Positions 56,701 to 64,000 of a stretch of 64,000 nt of DNA are shown piece after piece (the stretch's first letter is position 1; each line of letters opens with the position of its first letter). A program made the position numbers and the translations under genes. The stretch is from Cristatella mucedo (taxonomy: Eukaryota; Bryozoa; Phylactolaemata; Cristatellidae), in assembly GCA_009760855.2 (NCBI GenBank), contig WPIO01000026.1:2610001-2674000 (forward strand), written 5' to 3'. The notes beneath the pieces are model-generated. The model worked only from the letters and a program-made list of their open reading frames with translations, had not been told where the DNA came from and did not search any database.

Positions 56701-57185
56701 TGTGCTGCTTAGGCAAGACCGCCCAAACAAGATCACGTTCAACTAACTATAGGTGCTTTTCAAAATATGAGCATACCATCACCACGTTCAGTAAGGCTAG
56801 GCAGCGTCTGAAGAGACTCCTGGATAGTCGGCGGAGCCTGTCTGTCTTAGGAAATATACTCAAATTAGCAACTCAGGTTGCCATGATATGCAACTACGGT
56901 AGTTTCACGGAATTCACAGCATGCGATGAGAAAATATGCGCCGAGACCTGAAGTAGTCGCACTCTGGATCTTGACAGCATGAGCAAACAACGGACTCGTA
57001 CACTTTTCTCGACGACTTCTGGCCATCTATGAGAAAGAACCTCGCAGCTACAGTTTAAGTGGACGCTTTGCATTGATCGGTAGGTACTTGGGCTCAACTC
57101 AACCAATTGCTTCGAGCCTCCGCGTTAGCCGCACTGCAAGCCCAAGTTGGTGGTCAAGTCTCAGAGAAATTAGTCACGACAACAG
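53736..57185. other. No recognised gene; one antisense tRNA-like B box
   Basis: Contains a 13-base C run (54,368-54,380). Near 54,771-54,838, read on the minus strand, GGATTCGAATCCTGC is a perfect B-box core with an upstream tRNA-like half, probably an old SINE. ORFs such as 56,317-56,712 carry no motif I recognise. Confidence 0.5.
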
Positions 57186-57502
57186 TCAGCCCTGAGATAT
57201 CTGATAAGCCTGATGGTACTTCACAGCCGTCTCATCTCCATCCGGCTCAACGGCATCTGGCATGACAGGATCTACAAGCGGGTTGTCGTAGACAATCGGC
57301 TCGTCCTCGTCTTGCTGCTGACCGTGTCGATGGCGACTGGCATCGTCGCCTCGGATATGCACGGCACCCTCGCCATTGCTGCCCGAGCCGATGATGGTGA
57401 TTGTGCTTCCTGGTCCGTTCACCTCGATAACAGGGCCATTGAAATTGTATGAATAGGTACTGCCGTTGTTGATAATTGTTGTAGGGCCGGTGCATTGTGA
57501 AC
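57186..57502 (-). CDS. Candidate terminal exon of a host membrane protein
   Basis: On the minus strand the exon would follow an acceptor CTCTCTTGTAG ending at 57,503 and opens in phase 1. It encodes about 104 residues: GSQCTGPTTIINNGSTYSYN, then FNGPVIEVNGPGSTITIIGS, a His/Gln-rich part (DASRHRHGQQQDEDEP), an acidic tail with IVYDNPLVDPV, and a TGA at 57,186. The Gly/Asn/Ile/Val-rich section recalls RHIM or other amyloid-signalling motifs; the acidic tail with YDNPL looks cytoplasmic. It fits in phase with the upstream exon at 60,068-60,208. No homologue is recognised and no polyadenylation signal is obvious. Confidence 0.5.
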
Positions 57503-59237
57503 CTACAAGAGAGCCAAACGTAATCTCACTAGTGCACGTGAATAATGAGAGGAAACAGCTCTCACACAGTGCCGACGGCCCGCCTGGGCACTGTTCGATG
57601 CTGAGCAGACGACCGCCGTAGCTCGGCAGTAAGAGCAGTCGCGGGGGTCACGAGGGCACTCGAGCTACAATGAGTGGCTCCTTTGACTCTGGCTTCGGCC
57701 AGAAGCTGCTACGGCGGGCCCAACGAGCGAAAAGCGAGCACTGCAATCATTGTCGCCGGGCGCATCACACGTTGCAGGTGCTGCCAGAATAACGAGGATA
57801 GCGACACGTTCTTGGCACTTTCTCGTCGTCGTCGGATGCTCTGCTCTCTGTCGCCCTCACCATGGCCCTTCCTGGTGTGATCGCCAGGAATCTTGAGGTC
57901 CACTTTTTGGCAATCAGGAGCTTGGCCCACCCGTTGGTTAGCCATCTTTAGTCACCACTGGGAAGTTTTGTCATGCATAGCGGATGGAGTGGGGGATTTT
58001 GACCGATCACATGCGGGCTGTATGCAAATAGTATTGGCCAACTGCATGACGCTATCACGAGGACGTGCAGCTACCAGAGCAGCCACACCTAGGACTACAA
58101 TGATAGGAGAAAAGCTACCTGCGGCGGCCGGCTACGAGGCTGCCGAAGCAGCACTTAAGAATGGTAAAGCAGCCGGTCACTGGAATTGAAGCCTGCTGTC
58201 AAAAAATGTGTGTGCCGACGTTCTCTTGAACAAAACAGCAACGCCCAGAAACCCGTCAATGGGGTGGGAGTGCTGAATTCGTAAGCAGGGCCATGCCAGT
58301 GAGAAAGCAAGCAGTGACCTGGTCGTGAGCACTTGCTTGCAAGCAATTGCATGCGAACTGGAAAATAATACAAACTCGCAACAGGCAGCACAGGACGATG
58401 GCGCTTGTGCAAATCGTACAAGAATAAGCGAAAACATGGTCAGGGTCTTGGATGAGATTCGCTACCATAATTCTAGCATGTTAGAACACAGAATACAGCT
58501 TAAAAAATTGAGTCACAATCGTGATGATTGTTAGTCTGCTGTTGAGTGTATCAAGCAAAGAAGCGTCTCGGTGAGGAATAGCTAAAGAATTCGGCAATGT
58601 GCGTGCATGCGTGAGCCAAAAACTTGATACACAGACCATACCAGGCCGGGTAGTGGGTACGGGCCAATCAGCCAGAGACAAACCACACCAGCAGATCTTA
58701 ACTCTATTTCTGGATCGCTTCCCTTGGGTGTCACAAACTTGGCAAGGAGCCGTGCATTTCCTGCCTTTTAATGCCAAATGGAGGCCTTAAACGAAGTTGA
58801 CCTAGAGTTGGCAATCGGCAGGGGCATAGTGAGTAGCTGCACTGCCTTGTATGCTGCTCACCTCTGTAAATGAACGGCTCTGCCTATTTCTGAACGAGAT
58901 GCAATTCAAGGGCATCCTGGACTTTCTTGGAGGGTTCGCCAAAAAAAGAAGTCGTGTACGCCCGCCCAACCCACCTGTCGTTACGGCTAGAACCACTGCC
59001 CTATCCCAGCTGCTACCACTTGGAGGCTATATGCAGTCTCTTATCTCGGCGATTTAGCCTTATCACAGACCCGCGGCCGTGGCCAACGACTACGGCACGA
59101 AGGTGACTGAGCTTGATATCTACTGTGAAATCCTCGTTCAACTAGCGAAGTACTTGCCTTCATCGTGAAGCAGCCAACTTCTGGGAGAAAGCACTCATCA
59201 CTACCCACAAAATTAAAGTCTGTGACACAAAAGAATA

Positions 59238-59293
<56 letters not shown>

Positions 59294-60067
59294 CATGCAA
59301 GCGCGAGCGAGCGTGTGCACGTGTATAGGCCCACCCACCTACTCACATACGCATTTGTTGAGTCTTTCGCTCGGTCTTGTTTCCTTAGCGCTTTAGTGGT
59401 GCCTATGGCTATCGGAGGAATCGGCACAATCGAAGTATTGGCAAGCGAAATGTGATGCACAATGCATTCTAGTCTGTATTAAGATCGTCACTCATTTCTT
59501 TTAAAAGAGTGTCAACTTTTTTTGAGCCCACCTATCACTCGATGCAAAACGGTCACTTTAATTGCGGACGGGAGGCTCTTTCTGATGTAGGGCCGCACGA
59601 TAGGTCGACCGCTTCAACACCTAGCTAGCCCCAGCCCTCTCAGTGATACTGGTAAGCATTGGCTGAAAGCCTACAAAACAAATTATATGGGAAACTCCGG
59701 CCAGCGGTAATCGTGCTGATTTTATGTGTGAGAGAGAAAAGCCCAATTTGACTGACTCGGGGCACGCTGAAAGAGAAAGGTCCTCCTCATTGCATGTGCA
59801 CAGTGTGGGCAACCACAGTGTGGGCACACAGTGTGGGCACAAAGTGGCAGGATAGCAATGTCAAGATTCCAGCTCCGGCAAAATGCAAAGCCCACAAAAC
59901 GCCGATCTCGGCTGAATATTGGGCTCACTGAAGGCGGCCAAGCCGGGCTTTAACATAACAACAATAAGTTAAGCCAGGCCACGTGCCTCGCCAGGCCTCA
60001 CGAATCCCAATGCAGGCCACTGGGCCTGCATGCCAGACAGCCGTCGGCTGCTGGCAACGCTTCTCAC
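57503..60067 (-). other. Presumed intron or intergenic DNA
   Basis: Lies between the two candidate exons. Includes a (CA)n microsatellite at 59,240-59,295 and no recognisable repeat family otherwise. A hydrophobic 60-base candidate (58,059-58,118) was considered and rejected. Confidence 0.4.
59240..59295. repeat. (CA)n microsatellite
   Basis: About 27 CA dinucleotides with one AAAC interruption at 59,277. Confidence 0.95.
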
Positions 60068-60208
60068 CTCGTGGAAGCGCTGCAGGCGTCGCACGTGGCT
60101 CTGGACTGTTGGGCACAGGTCTCTTTCTCGTGCACACAAGGACGACAACGCCGACTACCACCAGCACGCCCACGACAGTGACCGATATCACAGCGGTCGC
60201 GGGCGAAT
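60068..60208 (-). CDS. Candidate transmembrane exon of a host receptor-like gene
   Basis: Bounded on the minus strand by an acceptor TTTCTCGTCAGCAG and a donor GAG/GTGAGA. Length 141, phase 1 at both ends. Encodes SPATAVISVTVVGVLVVVGV + VVLVCTRKRPVPNSPEPRA: a ~23-residue hydrophobic helix followed at once by CTRKR, the positive-inside pattern of a type I membrane protein. Symmetric phase-1 exons carrying the TM helix are common in animal receptors. It would join in phase to 57,502. Upstream exons are not found in this window. Confidence 0.5.
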
Positions 60209-60499
60209 CTGCTGACGAGAAAGGTCGCGCGAGCAATGCGAGTCAGGCTGGAGCGAGTTGACTGCCCGCGCACGCTCGCGATGAGCCGAGTCGACTGCGG
60301 GAGGAGAAGACAAGCGACCGCTAAAGCAACGTGACAAGCCCAGCTCGGTAAGTCGATCCGGTAGAGCCCGGCAAAAGGTAGGCAAAATAAAGGCGGCCAT
60401 GCGCCTCTACTTCTGAAGCTAGTGGCCCTACTCTGCTTGAGGGCTGCATCTGTAGCCGACAGTGAACGACTGTAAGCGCGGTTCGCTCTGACGCGTAAG

Positions 60500-62290
60500 A
60501 AAAAAACTTGATCTTGGCCCAGCTACTCTCCGGTGATTTTCGATGATCATAATGAATTGCTGCGTTTGCCCGGGCCATCGACGTCAACTGTTATGCACTA
60601 CCCGAGATTTAACGCGCAGAGCCGGGTCGAAACTAGGTTCGCCCAGTGAGATTTTACGCGGAATGTGAACTGGAGCTTTGTGCTGACGATTTCTCGTCAA
60701 GTTGCCTAAGGATTGTGATATCGGCCCCGGCAATTGACGATTAACTTTCAAAATAGCTTGAAAGTTCTTCGGCTTCACTTTTAACATGATGAAATTTTAA
60801 CTGCAATGACAGTTAGAGCTTCGCAAATCCAATATGTGGTCAATTTGCCACGGATTTTGTGGATTGCTGCTTCGAGGTGAGCCGTTGATTTCCATGCATT
60901 GCTTGAGATTGTACGATCACAACTAGTTAAAATGATACAGTTGCACTTTAAACACTGTGCGTTGTAATATGCCTTTAAAATGGGAGCATTGAGAAACCGA
61001 TTTCGAGGCATTTTGCATCGGATTGTCGTACACTGTGGTACTGGGCCATTGCAGTCTATTGCGATGCATTGCTGAAGAATGGTCGAGGCAATCGTAGTGA
61101 AATTGTGCGATTACACAATAACCAAAGATCAGAACAACGTGTAATCACTATTAGAGCTTAAAGTGCACTCATTCTGGTCGCTTTGCGACGGATTGTGACG
61201 GATTGCTGTATTTGCCCGGGCCATTGCAGTCGATTTCAGGGCATCGCTACAGAATGGTCCGGGCAATTATAGTAAAATTGAGTAGACAAAAACCCTAGAG
61301 TAGAGCAGCGTGCAATCATAATTAAAGAGCGTTCCGGTCACTTTGCAGCGGCTTGAGTAGATTTCGACGGATTTCGGTGTTGTTGAACGGGCCGTTGCAG
61401 TCAATTGCAGTGCATTGCATGAGAACTCCTATGCACGCAGAGCTGGTTTGGTCCAGCGGTTAAGGTGCTCGCCCCGAGGACCAAGGTCTGACTGAGGTCA
61501 TGGGCTCGAGCCCCGAGGCATATGTAAAGCGCCTGAATAGAGATTAAGTTCTCTTGGGGCCCTATACAAATAAATTATACATTATATATACGCACAATAA
61601 AGTGTAATTATGTGGGTGCACTTTGAACTGAGTCGAGTCTTATATGCAATGTAAATTAGAGCTTTACGTTGGCAATTTGATGACGATTTGCAGTGGAATG
61701 GGGTGGATTGTGGAATTTGTCTAGGTCGTTTCGAGCGATTGCCTGGCATTGCCAGAGTTCGCGAATGCACAAGATTTTTATTTTAGGTGGGTGTGCATAC
61801 GGCACAGTTCACTTTAATATGAAATAAGAATTGGAGCTCTGCCAAATCTATTTCTAGTCGTTTTGCATTGGTGTTGAGAATTGGAGTGGATTTCGGTATT
61901 GATCCGGGTTATTGCAGTCGACTGCAGTGCCATGCATGAGATGCAATTTTATGAGTACAGTTATCGCAGATTGTACTGCCATATGCAACCAATCCGGAGC
62001 TTTTAGCACAGGACTTCTTTCGTAATGCCCGTGGAATGCAATGGATAGCGGTGGATTTCGGCGGATTGTGGTATTGGCCTGGGCCTCTGTGGACTTCGTG
62101 GGCACTATTTCAGTGGACTTCGTGAAAATTCGTGAGCGGAATCGCGCCGAATTTTGTGAGCACATTTTAAATTTTACTGTAGTTTTATATTCCAAACTTT
62201 TTGGTGATTAGCGAAGCTTATTTGTAGTAGATTAGAGGCGAACTGGAGTGGATTTCGGTGGATTGCAATACAGGCCTCTGTCCTTGCTGC
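60500..62290. repeat. Degenerate ~172-bp satellite array
   Basis: A core like GGGCCATTGCAGTC recurs at about 60,572, 60,729, 60,880, 61,043, 61,218, 61,389, 61,723, 61,905, 62,081 and 62,271. Spacing is 151-190 bases, except one doubled gap that contains a SINE. Accompanying blocks recur in the same order: GGATTGTGGTATT before the core, GTGCATTGC after it and ATTAGAGCTTT between cores. Strongly diverged units indicate an old array. Confidence 0.8.
61439..61590 (+). mobile_element. tRNA-derived SINE inside the satellite
   Basis: AGCTGGTTTGGTCCAGCGGT, then TTAAGGTGCTCGCCCCGAGG, a 4-base GGAC insertion, ACTGAGGTCATGGGCTCGAG, CCCCGAGGCATATGTAAAGC, and an LINE-like 3' part (AGATTAAGTTCTCTTGGGGC) with an AAATAAATTATA end. 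Nearly identical to copy 1, so comparatively young. Confidence 0.88.
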
Positions 62291-63084
62291 TCATTTCCAT
62301 AAGTGCACGAACCCACAATGACACGAAATTTGTTGATAGATCAAATTGAAGTTGTGCTACAATATCCGCCCAAAGTTTGAGGTTGGCCAAGCCAGCGGCC
62401 TGTCAATTTTAGCCTAATTAGAGCGGTTGTCGGGGGGGGGGGTTTCCGGCAATTCGTCGAATCCAAGTTTGAAGTTTGGACCAGGGCAGTGCAGGAGATG
62501 CGTAGAACAGATGCTCTGATATGCTCCGAGGGAATATATATGGGCCACAGATCTCAGTCTTGCGATAGTCTCCCCTACAAGAAGCACTCGGCGGCCGTGC
62601 GCTCACTTAGTGCAAGATCCGCCAGGACGTCTGCAGCTCTGAAACCGCTGCAACCTGCTAAGAAAAACCGCACGCAGCCAAGCGAATCTGTGGCTGAAGG
62701 ACTATGCCTGACGAATAGGCTAGGCTGCGCTCGCTCAAGCAAAGAAAATTAGAAGCTGGCGCCTGTAGTTGCATTTGGCTTTGCACTACGTTGCAGAGCG
62801 ATGCGAGCGAAATTGCCGGTTTTCGCGAGTTTCGAGGCTTGTTTCGAGCATCAAAGCCGTTGCACGAGGCTTCACAGATGCCTGGCACGACCGCAGGCTG
62901 CAGCATCAATTTTCAAGCAAGAAGATTATCAAGACGAGCTACCAGAGTCAGCTTTTTCTCAGCTAAAGCTACAATGCATGCGAACATTAATTCAGCGAAA
63001 CCTTGACGTATGTGGCGCCCCAGGGCTCCATTTCAAGTCGACCTCTTAATAATTGTATACGCTCACCCTCTTGCCGGTGCATTT
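62291..63084. other. No recognised gene
   Basis: An 11-base G run at 62,432-62,442; short ORFs on both strands without motifs. Confidence 0.5.
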
Positions 63085-63760
63085 GCCTAGCACAATCTAT
63101 GCATTTGTTTTTATGCAGACGACACATGCCTGTACATGAGCTTCGATCCTTTCTTGCCTTCAAGTATCTCAAACTCTCTCAGCTTCCTAACAGTATGCAT
63201 TGGGAGTAATAGCCGCGATAGCCCAGAAGGTAAGGGACTTGTTCTTCGTGACCGAGGGTTCGTGATCGTGAGTTCGAATCGTGCAGTTGGCGATTCCTTA
63301 CCGCTAACTGCAAGCAATGGTGATAGCCTTTAAGTTTCCTCTGCCGCTATAAAAACGGGGCTGTGAAGCAGCTGATATGTTTTGTATTGCTGACATTCAC
63401 ACGCGATGGTAGAAAACGTTCCGAAATCGAATGCAATAAAGCCAAATTACTAGTTACAAGCAAACCAGGCGCTACTCCGAAAGTTTACAGCCTCAATTTC
63501 AAAATTGGCTTTATGAGCAAATATCCTGTAATCTCAGCGAGAAATCTGGGTTTCCTCTATCATAGACACTTGCCACTAAACAAGCTCGTCAACTTCACGT
63601 TCGAGGATTCGTAATTTGCCACACGTAAGGTTGAAGAAATTAGAGCTTGCTTGGACAAGAATACCACAGCCAAGCTGGTACAAACATTCTTGACATACTA
63701 AGGAGACTTATATAACTCACTACTTATAGTTCCTCTTGCCTGTACGTTTACAGCTTATGC
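63085..63760 (+). mobile_element. Diverged LINE reverse transcriptase fragment
   Basis: FYADDTCLYMSFDPFLPSSI + SNSL (about 63,110-63,180) is the RT catalytic block. After an insertion at 63,207-63,360 the homology resumes with NKAKLLVTSKPGATPK and ARNLGFLYHRHLPLNKLVNF (63,435-63,600), then IRACLDKNTTAKLVQTFL (63,640-63,690). Much more diverged from the other copies than they are from each other, so an older lineage. Confidence 0.82.
63207..63360 (+). mobile_element. tRNA-like SINE inserted in the LINE
   Basis: An A-box-like TAGCCCAGAAGG and a B-box-like GAGTTCGAATCG lie about 50 bases apart, in the right order for RNA polymerase III, and interrupt the RT homology. A family different from the SINE at 3,035. 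The acceptor arms do not pair, so it is not a functional tRNA gene. Confidence 0.6.
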
Positions 63761-63887
63761 AAAACTCTGCTGGTAGGTGTATCTATCATAAACATCGTAA
63801 GTGCCACATTATACCTCTGCTCACTAGTCTACAGTAGCCGTCTACAAGCAGCACTGCGACTCCAAGATCATTTCACACCTCCGAGGA

Positions 63888-63950
63888 AGAATAATAGCAA
63901 TAATAATACCTCATATAATGCCCTAGGATAATTAAATTTATTTCTAGTTT
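63888..63950 (-). mobile_element. LINE 3' tail remnant near the right edge
   Basis: AATAATAGCAATAATAATAC, then CTCATATAATGCCCTAGGAT and TTTATTTCTAG, similar to the minus-oriented tail at 47,690. Confidence 0.55.
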
Positions 63951-64000
63951 AGGTTCATCCATATTCTAGCAATACATGCTTATCTAAATTAGTTTCACTT

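Noticed and set aside
58059-58118. 60-base hydrophobic mini-exon between the receptor exons
   Set aside because: GT/AG sites and phase fit, but it is too short and weak to separate from chance.
63207-63290. Functional tRNA gene
   Set aside because: A and B boxes are present, but the acceptor arms do not pair and it is embedded in a LINE, so it is a SINE head.

Overview
The window is animal (metazoan) nuclear DNA with almost no recognisable host genes. It is packed with mobile elements of different ages. The evidence is L2/CR1-like LINE copies in both orientations, tRNA-derived SINEs, a gag-only LTR element, a decayed pogo/Tigger DNA transposon, a degenerate ~172-bp satellite, (CA)n and (TA)n microsatellites, and plausible GT-AG splice sites. 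I cannot name the species.

The centrepiece is a 26-kb, visibly AT-rich block at about 18,088-44,331. It is bounded by ~190-240 bp terminal inverted repeats and is an endogenous Polinton/Maverick-type (adintovirus-like) virus. It carries a protein-primed family B DNA polymerase, a retroviral-type integrase, an A32-like packaging ATPase, an adenain-like protease, a double-jelly-roll major capsid protein, one or two minor capsid proteins, a YqaJ-like nuclease, a parvovirus-like phospholipase A2 domain, a zinc ribbon with a basic tail, membrane-active proteins and two AP2/HNH homing-endonuclease-like genes. It also has two loci of bacteriophage tail-fibre-like repeats, one of them ~3 kb long. Most genes have one to a few in-frame stops or frameshifts, so the copy is dead but still legible. 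Three small unknown genes (26,114-27,262) are intact. Nearly every viral gene is preceded, 0-6 bases before its ATG, by TATAG or a close variant.

Later events are superimposed. A 3.6-kb LINE sits in a viral acidic-protein gene (22,227-25,859) with a visible target duplication. A 70-bp LINE tail lies in the viral capsid region (38,396-38,466).

Left flank (1-18,087): truncated LINEs at 1-575 and 13,520-14,990, LINE 3' tails at 5,010 and 12,030, SINEs at 3,035, 11,178 and 16,735, an Ala/Asp/Glu-coding minisatellite at 16,450 and an 82-bp tandem duplication at 9,527. Right flank (44,346-64,000): a TR-GAG-like LTR element (48,101-50,066), a Tigger transposase broken by a LINE (50,283-52,180), several LINE tails, a candidate host transmembrane gene on the minus strand (exons 60,068-60,208 and 57,186-57,502), a satellite array interrupted by a SINE (60,500-62,290) and a diverged LINE reverse transcriptase carrying a tRNA-like insertion (63,085-63,760).

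The LINE and the SINEs share a 3' end, which suggests the LINE machinery mobilises the SINEs. The LINE tail folds into a hairpin with perfect 8-bp arms. All calls rest on reading translated motifs by eye; no database search was run.
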